A stretch of 10,642 nt of DNA. Origin: Echinostoma caproni (Eukaryota > Platyhelminthes > Trematoda > Plagiorchiida > Echinostomatidae). Where the stretch lies: positions 16,326 to 26,967 of the forward strand of contig UZAN01046015.1 of assembly GCA_900618425.1 (NCBI GenBank). Reading direction: 5' to 3'. Made by a program: the position numbers and the translations under genes. Below, one piece after another: positions 1 through 7,948 of the stretch (within the stretch, counting starts at the first letter, position 1; the number at the start of each line of letters is the position of its first letter). A model generated the notes under the pieces. The model was not told the DNA's origin. It ran no database searches and was given only the letters and a program-made list of their open reading frames with translations.

Positions 1-2
1 AA

Positions 3-3
<1 letters not shown>

Positions 4-43
<40 letters not shown>
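4..43. repeat. CA/AT microsatellite
   Basis: A short run of CA is followed by an uninterrupted AT dinucleotide repeat of about 35 nt (9-43). It is a simple repeat with no other visible role. Length is likely polymorphic. Confidence 0.97.
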
Positions 44-45
<2 letters not shown>

Positions 46-620
46 TTTCCATCATGTGTTCACACCACCGTCATTTATAGCCGCAATGTTTAATTCTAAT
101 TGTAAAAAAGTACCATGATAGGTTGTCGAACTAAAAAATGTGAAGTTTCTGTCGAATTGTGACATTCTTCTGATCCATTGAATGTTGGTGTTCATACTTG
201 AGATGCGAAACAGAGCCAAATGTACGCGTGCAATATTTGCTCTGATTCACAGCGAAGGTCATTACACTCCTTTGGTAATCGATTTCCCGCTCCACTTTTT
301 TGCTCTAAGGTCAGCAGCACAACTATCCTCAATAGTATAACTTAACAGAAAAAAATCCACTCCCACGTAATCGTGTTTTAGTGTGCTGTTCTAGATGAAT
401 CCCTTTGATTAGTCTAAGCGCTCACGTGCTTCATGCCGTTTCAACTAACCATTAGGTCCTCATGGGAGGATCGATACATGGAACGAATGTTATGAAAACT
501 GTGATTGTATGCTCATACATCTATTTAGTACATACTTATCCAAGTATAAAGTGAATTATTCTAATACAAAAAATCTCACTAGAAATATGTTCTGAATTGC
601 AGTTTCTTCTTTGTTTTTAG
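44..620 (+). other. intron sequence upstream of LIS1 penultimate exon
   Basis: This stretch precedes a coding exon and ends in a polypyrimidine tract and AG (601-620), a normal 3' splice acceptor. I see no coding exon, RNA gene or recognisable repeat in it beyond the microsatellite. It is inferred to be the 3' part of the preceding LIS1 intron; the rest of the gene lies to the left of the window. Confidence 0.7.
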
Positions 621-777
621 ATTGGACACGATAACTGGGTGCGTCAACTGGTTTTCCATCCGCAAGGAAAGCTACTACTCTCAGCTGCTGACGACAAAAC
701 TGTTCGTGTGTGGGATCTGAAGAACCGACGCTGCCAAAAAACGCTCGACGCACATTCGCATTTCGTCACCACTATAG
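621..777 (+). CDS. PAFAH1B1: LIS1/PAFAH1B1 homologue, penultimate coding exon (WD40 repeats)
   Basis: LIS1 is a WD40 beta-propeller protein that binds cytoplasmic dynein with NudE/NDEL1 and regulates dynein force, nuclear migration and spindle positioning; in vertebrates it is also the regulatory subunit of brain PAF acetylhydrolase 1B. This exon reads 52 whole codons plus one base. It starts [14 protein letters not shown], contains the WD-repeat signature [15 protein letters not shown], and ends AHSHFVTTI. It opens after a pyrimidine tract and AG (619-620) and closes at ATAG|GTTAGT, so the donor GT is 778-779 and the intron is phase 1. Together with the exon at 5454 it gives 76 residues, matching the recalled C-terminus of animal LIS1 in length with no gap. 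The N-terminal LisH domain, coiled coil and earlier WD repeats lie off the left edge. Generic WD40 proteins are the alternative, but the GHDNWVR and DDKTxRVWD blocks are LIS1-typical. Confidence 0.93.
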
Positions 778-883
778 GTTAGTTTTATCTTAACGTGACT
801 GTTTTTTGTCAACGCTTTTAAAACAAAATTTATTACACACTTTCGTGTCATGAACAGCAGACTAGGTGGGTCCTTAGTCACAA

Positions 884-1143
884 GGATCTGCTATGGATTG
901 GGGTTGTATCGACCACGTTCTCCCTCTTTGCCAAATTCTGAAGCACCGACATTGTAGACCCCCTACCTCTGTCTTCCCCGTCCTCAAGACGGCCTTCCAC
1001 GCGGTCGACCACTCCAAATTCTGGCGCTTCCTGAAAAGTGTGTCAGAGAAGTTTTAGTTCAATTCTATACTAATAGCCGAAGCCGAGTTCAAGCTTACGA
1101 CACTTTCACCAGAGTTAGTCACAGAGGGAGCTGTTCGTTGGGA
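884..1143 (+). pseudogene. reverse transcriptase fragment, extra upstream copy (motifs A to B)
   Basis: From about 900 one frame reads GCIDHVLPLCQILKHRH, then a motif-A-like block at 974-1009 (FPVLKTAFHAVD), then DHSKFWRF, up to a TAG near 1075. Beyond it, in another frame, SRVQAY and a VRW match at 1133-1141 mark the motif-B region. In active relatives motif A has an Asp at the third position of this block; here it is Val (980-982), so the fragment could not polymerise. It is a diverged direct repeat of 2606-2857 and lies upstream of the endonuclease, which is the wrong order for an intact element. Its left limit near 884 is approximate. Confidence 0.8.
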
Positions 1144-1146
1144 CTG

Positions 1147-1700
1147 AGCTAAGTGCCAAGGCTGAGCGCTCGCTTCTTGACTGAATTATAGCAAGTAGCC
1201 GACTGCACTGTGCGTCACGACAGCACAGCTACAGAATCAAGCGCCCATGCTTATTCGTCGTATCGGTGTATGCACCAACCGATTGCAGTACAACTGAAAT
1301 CAAGGATGAATTCTACAAGGAGTTTTCTCAATTACGGAAACCCTAGTAGTCACCGGAGATTTCAATGCTCAAGTGGGATCCCTGGACGGATGCGAAAAGC
1401 TTCTCGGCGGACCACATACAATCCCAGCCAACCGGACGGACAACGGAGATCCGCTACTACAATTCTGCGCCGACCACGGATTGTTCCTGTCAAGCACCAT
1501 CTTCTCGCATAAGAAACGACATCACTGTATTAGAAAACCGCCAACATCTTCACAGCACTGGACCTAAACCCACCACATCGCCATCGGTTACCGCTAAAGG
1601 TCGATTCAAGACTGAATCACTAATCAACAACTGTGGATACGGACCACGCTTTGTTACAAGCCAAATTCACCCAAGCAAGCAACCGCAAGAAAGCAGACAC
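1147..1700 (+). pseudogene. RTE-like APE endonuclease domain, broken
   Basis: In intact elements this domain nicks the target DNA to prime reverse transcription. Visible pieces are LSAKAERSLLD near 1147-1180; a match to a VSVYAPTD-type block near 1255-1285; VTGDFNAQVGSLDG starting at 1349, which holds the conserved Asp-Asn of APE-type nucleases; RTDNGDPLLQFCADHGLFL at about 1427-1485; and TDHALLQAKF at 1639-1668, equivalent to the catalytic SDH motif with Ser changed to Thr. The pieces sit in different frames (1349 is in frame 2, 1633 in frame 1), with stops including one after QHWT near 1565. The metal-binding N-terminus is not clearly seen and may have been lost at the junction with the upstream RT fragment. 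Confidence 0.8.
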
Positions 1701-2255
1701 AGACAACCACGATACAATGTCATGGATAGCTGCAAATCGGCCTTCAAAGCGCTCTCCGATCAAGTATCAGGCCATCACCAGCCGGAGAGCACAATGAACA
1801 CTGGGAGAAAAGCTAAGAAGCAATGCAAATATCGATAATCAGCGATGTACTCTGGCACAAGCTCAAGGAATAAACCATCGAACTCGTCGGCCTCGGCTGC
1901 TGTACTGGACACCCGCAGAACCGTTCTTCCTGATGCCACATATGACGGCGTGCAAATCCCTCAAAAAAAGAGCTCAACAAAAGTCTGAGAAATGACCGCA
2001 TGAAGTGATGCATAGGAATGTGTAGGGATATGGAGAAAGCTGTAGCTATTGGTAATACCTGCACTCTCCTTCGTGCAATTAGGAATACGGGACTCGGAAA
2101 AATGGGTGAGGTGATAGGGGAATCCGATGGCACAGTGATTTCCCAGCGACAGTGCCGTCTTGATCGATCGGCCGCACGTTTCCAGATTAAGTCCAACAGG
2201 TCTCCATCGCCATTTGGTACACCCCCCCCCCCTAAAAAATTCGATAGGGCAAATA
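1701..2255 (+). pseudogene. RTE-like connector between endonuclease and RT, broken
   Basis: The clearest part is 2018-2209, which reads MCRDMEKAVAIGNTCTLL and then GEVIGESDGTVISQRQCRLDR. These resemble the EMEKAAAIGN and DG...RLDRW blocks that link EN and RT in trematode RTE elements. Earlier pieces (SCKSAFKAL near 1728, PAEPFF near 1910, KSLKK near 1957) are weaker. An 11-nt C homopolymer at 2222-2232 coincides with a frame break. No catalytic function is expected here. Confidence 0.65.
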
Positions 2256-2261
2256 CTCCCG

Positions 2262-3050
2262 TTTGATGTCTATCCTCCATCTGAAATGGACCCACCCAGA
2301 GAAGTAATTTATCTCAAAAGGCATACGGCCTCCGATCTAGATGGGCTGTTTACATCAACTTTTAGGTTGCGTGATGAGACTTGATTTAAACGTTGACGAA
2401 AATCTTGCGCTCAATTGAGAGAGCAAACAAGTTGAAGCTGAGTGGTGCGAATCGGTCATCTTACCAATATACAAGAGAAAAGACATGCTCTTCTGAAAAC
2501 GACGGAAGAATTAGTTTAACGAACACTATCCCCAAACTTCGCACTAGGATCGTACTACGTCGATTGTCCGCTGCACATGAAGGGTGCACGCGTGAGAATC
2601 AGGCTGGTTTTAGATCCAATCGGGGTCGTATCGACCACATTCTCCCTCATTGCCAAATTCTGGAGCATCGACATCGTTCCCGTCTTACTGGACGCACAAA
2701 CGGGCTTCCACGCAGTCTACCACTCTAAACTCTGAAGATTGTGCCAGAGAAGTTTTATTTCAATTCTGTGATCTCTTTGTACTAACAGCCGAAGCCGAGT
2801 TCAAGCTTAAGACACTCTTTCACCCGAGTACACCACAAAATTGACGTTTGTTGGGGTTGCCCTCTCTTCTCCTATTCAACTTTGTTATACATTTGATTAT
2901 GAAATCAGTCCTATCTTCGTGCGAGAATAGTGGCATCCAGTTGCTCCCAGTTAGCAAACTGTCGGATCTGGAGTATGTGGACGAAATGGTATTGCTTAGT
3001 GAAAATCCAGGTCCATTGCAGCTTTTCGGGATAGTTAGAGTGCTTGTGTA
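2262..3050 (+). pseudogene. RTE-like reverse transcriptase catalytic core, broken
   Basis: RNA-templated DNA synthesis domain. In order: PPSEMDPPREVIYLKRH and ASDLDGL (2277-2345, equivalent to the usual AxGPDGL block); ILRSIERANK from 2399; GRISLTNTIPKL and IVLRRLSAAHEGCTRENQAGF (2500-2612); RGRIDHI (about 2621-2641) and QILEHRH; a motif-A region LLDAQTGFHAV (2685-2717) that keeps the first Asp; a VCWGCPL motif B (2846-2866); FNFVIHLIM (about 2876-2902); and KLSDLEYVDEMVLLSE (2956-3003). Motif C, normally YADD, is YVDE at 2974-2985, so one catalytic Asp is replaced by Glu. There are stops (TGA near 2727) and frame changes near 2385, 2680 and 2840. It is inactive. Confidence 0.88.
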
Positions 3051-3660
3051 GCCTTCGTCGATGTTCGGTTTCCTCCTTCAAACTGTAAAATGTGGCTTTA
3101 GACCGGGTTGTTTCAACATCCAACTTCATTCTAATAGGGGAAGTAATGGAACAAAAATGACAAGTTTTGTTATTTGGGAGCTATATCTCAACCGGTTTAC
3201 GTATCATTTATGATGTGCCAGCTCGCATACAGAAGACTTGATTGGCATTTGCCAATTTGAGCCATCTGTGGCACCGCCGCGAATTTCGGCTGTCCGTCAA
3301 GGATCTAGTGTATGCTGCGGCAGTTCGGCCAGTTCTGTTATACACCACAGAAACCTGGGCATCCAGAAAACAGGATAATCGCGTTGCCTACTAAAGCAAG
3401 TTTTCGACCCTAATAGATCACGTTGCTTAGGGTGTGTTGCGCATTTCAGCAAAATGGGTTGCCATGGCGCGCGATGCTTGCCGAGACAGGTAATGGGTGG
3501 ATAAAGCTACTTGTGGTCAAAATAAGATCTTGCACGAGTAGACTCGGTCATGTAAGTCGCGTTAGGCTCCCTGGATGAGGGCCTCGAGATCATTGTAGTC
3601 AATTATTAGAGACCGTGATATGGATTTTTCGTAGTCAGTGGTATTCGTCCGTTTTCTCTA
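3051..3660 (+). pseudogene. RTE-like RT thumb and C-terminal region, broken
   Basis: After motif C the protein signal continues: a degenerate SKCKxLLQDW-type block near 3083-3110, DKFCYLGAIS from 3159, and then a well-kept frame at 3224-3391 reading AFANLSHLWHRREFRLSV and VYAAAVRPVLLYTTETWAS. Another frame from 3492 reads NGWIKLLV, RLGHVSRVRLPG*GPRDH and SQWYSS. In the C-terminal GWGPRD motif the Trp codon is a TGA stop (3576-3578), a single-base change from TGG. The role of this region is not well defined; in related elements it follows the polymerase and contacts nucleic acid. At least three frame changes and several stops mark it as a relic. Confidence 0.85.
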
Positions 3661-3745
3661 CCTCTTTCTACCCATGGATCCAAGACTGCAACCGATACCG
3701 GCGCAGTAAAGTGCATGTTTACTGGTTGTATAAACTAAACTAAAC
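3661..3745 (+). other. RTE-like 3' UTR and terminal TAAAC repeats
   Basis: A short 3' tail follows the last recognisable codons and ends in three TAAAC units (3731-3745), after which the sequence changes character. RTE-clade elements typically have very short 3' UTRs ending in short tandem repeats, so this marks the element's 3' end. No poly(A) tail or target-site duplication is seen. Confidence 0.7.
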
Positions 3746-4237
3746 TAGCTCTCCATCACATTTTCAGAATTATGAATTTCCCTAACCTCGTATACAGGGC
3801 AGTTAATTAGATTCCCTTTATATTACAACAGAACGATCGGAAAGGTGTGTACACACCAATTATGCCTACTACGGTTTCTCGTCCATCGTTTTCCAAAGTC
3901 CCGGATGTAGGGATGCTGGACCATCTTTTTTCTACTTCGTGAACCGTATTCCCAAGCGGATAATGTTGAATACTTCCGACAAATCGTTAGCAGTTTCAGN
4001 CGTATAAAGGATGTCGTCCATGTTTAGGTATGTAAACGAAAGCCATCAATGGTAGCTTACAATGGTTACGTTTCAGCTGAGGTGAAAACGTTTTGTCAGA
4101 AGTGCAGTAATGCAGTAATGCTGTTGTCAGTAGAAGTTTGGATCAAGTAGGATTGTTAATTCACTGTATGCATATGTTGTTCCTTCAACTTGCCTGCCAG
4201 GATTTCACTCTTTTAGCCTTCAACTTAAGTTCTCTAT
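3746..4237. other. intron sequence between the two mobile elements; ambiguous base at 4000
   Basis: I see no coding remnant here. There is a perfect 14-nt palindrome, GGTGTGTACACACC (3844-3857), a tandem duplication of TGCAGTAA (4103-4118), and one unresolved base, n, at 4000. Confidence 0.6.
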
Positions 4238-4345
4238 ATTCCTAGTCATGCTCTTATATATCATATAGTGGAAAAATTCTTACACAATGATAGCCATTGG
4301 CTCAATTTAAGGTCATTAATCAGAGGCAGAGAGTAATGGAAGTGT
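4238..4345 (+). repeat. foldback left arm
   Basis: 108-nt arm matching the reverse complement of 4549-4656 with five substitutions and no indels. Confidence 0.92.
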
Positions 4346-4548
4346 ACGGGTATGAGGGCGTGTGTTTGGACACTGACCATGACCGAGACGACCGCCATTC
4401 GCTTACTAGGCCCTAACCTATGTGCCCAAAAACGACTGGTGCAGGCGCTCCAATTGCCTTGGCCGGGTGTGAAAACCAAGACAGAACATGATGTGTCACC
4501 TGACCCAGATGGGGAAAGGTTACATCAACCAACACGCTACACACACAC

Positions 4549-4656
4549 ACACTTCCATTACTCTCTGCCTCCGATTAATGACCGTAAATTGAGCCAATGG
4601 CTATCATTATGTAAGAATTTTTTCACTATATGATATGTAAGAGCATGACTAGGAAT
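4549..4656 (-). repeat. foldback right arm
   Basis: Inverted partner of 4238-4345. It is preceded directly by a CA dinucleotide run (about 4540-4552) that overlaps its inner end. Confidence 0.92.
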
Positions 4657-5453
4657 GTCCGAAAACAATTGTTCGCTCACCGACTCGTTTTCTCAATGCT
4701 ATCATGGGAATATTCAAGCTTTTCCATATTGAGTATACAATATAGCACATGTTTGACCCAGATGTCGTAGTGGTTTCTTCCATTTAACTGTACTCAATCT
4801 CTTTCTTTGCTCCTCACATTGACAAGTTATGGTGCAATCGGACGGAAACATCAGTGATTTTCTGTTTTTGATTTGCCTGTCGCTATGATTCCCGAGCATT
4901 GCATCGGGATGAAGATGATGCAATGGTTCAGGTATTGTCACCGGCGTGTTTTGGACCAGAGCTTCAAGCGCCGCCACCCAGCGTTGGTGGTAAACAACTT
5001 TGCTGTCGTCCGGTTACATACCTAACGGGGCTTTATGTGGTCCACCACTCCATGTCCCGAGCTTAGATTGCCGGATTCCATAACTGAACAGCAGGTCTTC
5101 GTGACTATGGCGTTTACCCCATCTACTGTTCATCACTCAAAATGTGAAAATCTGTCCTTACTGTTTGTCTATTCATGCAATGTGATATGATCGGGCTGGT
5201 GTGTCTGGCAGGGTGTCTCCCGTGAACGGATGTGCGAGATAATCGAATGTGAGCTGATTCTCAGCCTGGACTGGAAAAATACAAACACCATGAGCCCAAA
5301 GGTGAAGTGTGATATAAACAGAGCTCACAATCAAACTCAGTGGCAAATTGCCAACCCCACTGCAGGATAATTTTTTCCCGTCAGGATCGATTTTATATTT
5401 ATTTGAAACTTATTCTCGAGGAGTATTTAAACACCACTTTTACTCCATTCTAG
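4657..5453. other. unassigned 3' part of the last LIS1 intron
   Basis: No gene, RNA or clear repeat is recognised. A minus-strand open frame of 87 codons (4977-4714) has no recognisable motif and is probably chance or unidentified repeat debris. The stretch ends in a usable acceptor (TTTTACTCCATTCTAG). Confidence 0.55.
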
Positions 5454-5527
5454 ACTACAACCGTAACGCGCCCTGTGTCATCACCGGCAGTGTGGATCAA
5501 ACAATTCGCATATGGGATTGTCGATAA
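5454..5527 (+). CDS. PAFAH1B1: LIS1/PAFAH1B1 homologue, last coding exon and stop
   Basis: This completes the protein begun at 621-777. The first two bases (AC) finish an Asp codon started by G777. The exon then reads YNRNAPCVITGSVDQTIRIW followed by D-C-R and TAA at 5525-5527. This closes the last blade of the seven-bladed LIS1 propeller. The GSVDQT block and a terminal W-[DE]-C-R are characteristic of animal LIS1 C-termini. The reading frame is clean and the splice junction falls exactly where the alignment needs it, so the gene appears intact despite the element-filled intron. The transcript must continue downstream for its 3' UTR. Confidence 0.93.
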
Positions 5528-7430
5528 GTCTTCACCATCCATTGATGTGACTCGGGGTTTCTTGGACCGTGGGGAGTATTAATCTGCTCAGAGTATCGTC
5601 GCTATCTCCCTGTCAGATCTCTCGGATGATGTGCGATTAACAATCGTCTCCGTTCTGTGCTTCATTCCCATCTATCCTGTGTTTTCCGCGTTCCGCGACA
5701 ATAGTGATTGCGATGTTCTGAAGACCAGAAATCTTGTTCTGCAGACATGGACCCACTTGTGCTACGTCACTGTTTCTTTTACCTTTTCTCACACCATCGG
5801 TAATTCAAACTCACAAGTTGTTTGCATCTGGTGTCCATCTTTTCTGTCGTTTTCGTTTAATGTCCGCCTCCCCCTTAGAGTCAACAGGCGTAAGTATTCA
5901 AACTGGCGCAAAGCAATTGAGTTTCATTTTTTGGTCAACAAGTCATGTGCGCTGTGCCTCGCATTCTGCCCGCGCGGAAAATGCAACCGGATGAAGCGAC
6001 CTGATTGCCGCTTCGTTAGCTAAAACTTCGTTCACGTCGAAGTGATTGATGGTGACGTGCTGTTCATAGAATCCTCGCATACCCACATTCGGCCCATCCA
6101 CAAAAGATTTCATTTTTGCTCCCATCGTGAATACAGATCCCCTACTCAATACAGGTGCTTGGTTCTAACATCCACCCTACCGCTACATACATCATACTGT
6201 CATCTTCAATATCCTGGTCATTCCTCCCTGAGCTGCTCGTTCTCCCAGATTGATGAATTCTGATCAATCTCTGCACATATACTGTTTCTGTATACACCAA
6301 TGTGCACATCGACAACACAGCTGGGGACAAAACCTAATTTGGCCCGCGGTTATACATCAACCATTTTATTCCACCTCATAAACGTCACCCAGTCGATTAC
6401 AATCATCGTGATACTTAAGTGCGGTGAGTTACAATGCAGATTCCCGCGAGTCCGAACCGACTGTGATGTCTATCTGTTGACCTGTAATAGACCATGCATG
6501 GAGCCGTTCCACATTTGTGAACGCCCTATCCCTTCTGTCTAAACATGTGAGTCCTCCGCTGCACTGTTCGGTTCGCTTCTCGGTATTCATTTTCAACTAT
6601 TGCTTTTTTCTAAATGCCCGAAGGGCTATTTGTCTTCCCATTTTTGTCGAACTGTCCGCGCCATCCATGCTAGATTTCTGTTTCGGTGGTTTGTGTTCCC
6701 TCTCTCGCGTGTGTTCTTCGCCTTGCAAATCACCATGGTCTTTGGCATCCGGTCACCTATTCTTACACACGCTTAATGAATCGACCCCGTAAGCACTCAT
6801 TCTCTCCAAACAGGTTTGCTGCGCTGCGGTCACCCTCACAGTGTTATGGGCGACATTCATTGTATTTAGTTATTTGGTTTGGTGTTACGTCGACCAAATG
6901 GTTCTACAGCTGCCATGGTCTTTGACTGTGTGCGTCTTGGTTTTGCTTGCCTCTCTCCCTTTCACTGTTTGTTATTACAATGTTCCTGGTTTCGGCTAGC
7001 TTCCTACGCGCATGATTTTGCGTCTCATTGCCCACATTGTCTGTCTGTTCCGTTGGGCTCCGATCTTCATCGAATGCTTGCGTTTTACTTTCAATTGTGT
7101 TATTTTGTGGTGGCATGTTGCTCCTATTCTGAAACTCATATCTGAAACACTTCTCTCTTCCGCCTGTTGGTACATGCTTTGTAAATTAACCAACCTTATT
7201 TCTCTGCTAATCTCTTTGAGCCTTGTGTCTTACATCTTGTTTATTCTGCGCGCCCCTCAGAAACCTTTCTTTCCAGTATTTCAACAATTCGGTCTCGTTT
7301 TTGGCTCTGCGCATGAAAATCATTGTCATACACACAGACATTCAAAGATCACTTAACTTTCGTTATGACATTTCTATGGCGTGTTCTTCATTCGCTCGAA
7401 TTGACTCGTTTTCCTGAGTCTCAATAGATG
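5528..7430 (+). other. probable LIS1 3' UTR and/or downstream pyrimidine-rich DNA, no gene recognised
   Basis: The sequence directly after the LIS1 stop must begin as 3' UTR. The + strand is visibly rich in T and C, most strongly about 6500-7400. I found no canonical AATAAA on the + strand before 8550; nearer variants are AATACA at 6130-6135 and 6148-6153 and CATAAA at 6377-6382, none convincing. Two small hairpins lie at 5993-6014 and 6025-6043. Several open frames occur, the longest a hydrophobic 114-codon one at 7012-7356, but they look like by-products of T-rich composition. I cannot place the transcript end. Confidence 0.5.
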
Positions 7431-7948
7431 TGGTCGGTTTCTCCATTGCAATTATTCGCGAAAAGATCACAGAATATGGCGTCCATTATTCCCATTCGGT
7501 TTCGGCCGTCGCCTTTCATAAGCCTCTGTTTAGGTAGGTCCCTGGCTGTTCAAAACGATAATCACATCAGTGAACCGACTGATAACAACTGTATGATAAG
7601 TGCTTATCTGTGAGGTGGATACCACGGACAGATACGCGTTGATACTCAATACAACCGTTCTAGTTTGTCGCTCGCTCAGTACCCTATCCAGTTGGTGTTG
7701 ACCACCTTGATTCATTTTCAGAGTACGACGGAGGGTAATCGATCTGGGAGACCACAGACATTGACTATACAATCGACATTGCACTTCATCATTGATGTAT
7801 CGGTTCAGCTTGTGTGCCACAATCACTTCTCGTTTCTCATTTAAAATACTCGATCTTCACGCACCAATGCTGGAGAATAAGTAGGTCGTTGACTTTCGTT
7901 CTATCAGCTACTTTTGTCCCAAAAGATCTGTCTTCTCAATCGATTTGA
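7431..7948. other. unassigned sequence
   Basis: No gene is recognised. It contains a 14-nt hairpin GATAAGTGCTTATC (7595-7608) and a 98-codon minus-strand open frame (7826-7530) with no motif I know. It could be older repeat debris. Confidence 0.45.

Larger units (their letters stand above)
884..3745 (+). mobile_element. decayed RTE/SR2-like non-LTR retrotransposon, rearranged
   Basis: Translation in shifting frames gives, in order, an extra reverse-transcriptase fragment (884-1143), an APE-type endonuclease (1147-1700), a connector (1701-2255), a reverse transcriptase (2262-3050), a C-terminal region (3051-3660) and a short 3' tail ending in TAAAC repeats (3731-3745). The motifs (GDFNAQVG, SLTNT..KL, TRENQAGFR, RGxID.I, FNFVI, LEYVDE, RLPG*GPRD) are those of trematode RTE-lineage elements such as schistosome SR2. 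RTE elements carry EN plus RT in one ORF, no RNase H, and often end in short tandem repeats; all three points fit. Many stops and frameshifts show it is dead. No target-site duplication is visible. The clade call (RTE rather than CR1) is inference from recalled motifs. Confidence 0.85.
4238..4656. mobile_element. foldback (long inverted repeat) element, non-autonomous
   Basis: The left arm 4238-4345 and right arm 4549-4656 are reverse complements, both exactly 108 nt with no gaps. I count five mismatches (about 95% identity). The outer end reads ATTCCTAGTCATGCTCTTA and the inner end TAATGGAAGTGT. The 203-nt centre (4346-4548) has no convincing coding content and ends in a CA run abutting the right arm. 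No target-site duplication is apparent next to either arm. This fits a MITE-like or foldback element, or a local inverted duplication. It encodes no visible transposase. Confidence 0.85.
778..5453 (+). other. last LIS1 intron (4,676 bp, phase 1)
   Basis: It is bounded by GT at 778-779 (context ATAG|GTTAGT) and AG at 5452-5453 (context TACTCCATTCTAG|AC). Splicing joins G of 777 to AC of 5454-5455 to make the Asp codon expected by the LIS1 alignment. The intron is mostly mobile-element debris: an RTE-like retrotransposon in the sense orientation (884-3745) and a foldback element (4238-4656). Confidence 0.9.

Noticed and set aside
1365..1838. 157-codon + strand open frame as a gene
   Set aside because: It lies across the endonuclease relic in the wrong frame for most of its length; the domain signal is in other frames.
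1813..2295. 160-codon minus-strand open frame
   Set aside because: It is antisense to the RTE connector and start of the RT, whose sense-strand motifs explain the sequence; its own translation has no recognisable motif.
2848..3051. Separate small protein
   Set aside because: It is simply one in-frame piece of the broken reverse transcriptase (FNFVI ... YVDE ... VLLSE).
3844..3857. GGTGTGTACACACC palindrome as a regulatory site
   Set aside because: A single short CA/GT palindrome in an intron with no supporting context; listed only within the intron description.
4346..4548. tRNA-derived SINE core in the foldback centre
   Set aside because: I could not find A-box and B-box promoter motifs with the right spacing.
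4352..4633. 93-codon open frame in the foldback element
   Set aside because: It runs from the centre into the right arm, and its C-terminus (HFHYSLP...NDxKLSQWLSLCKNF) reappears in the opposite-strand frame 4479-4261 because of the inverted repeat. It is a by-product of the repeat.
7530..7826. 98-codon minus-strand open frame as a gene
   Set aside because: No recognisable domain or conserved motif; left as unassigned sequence.
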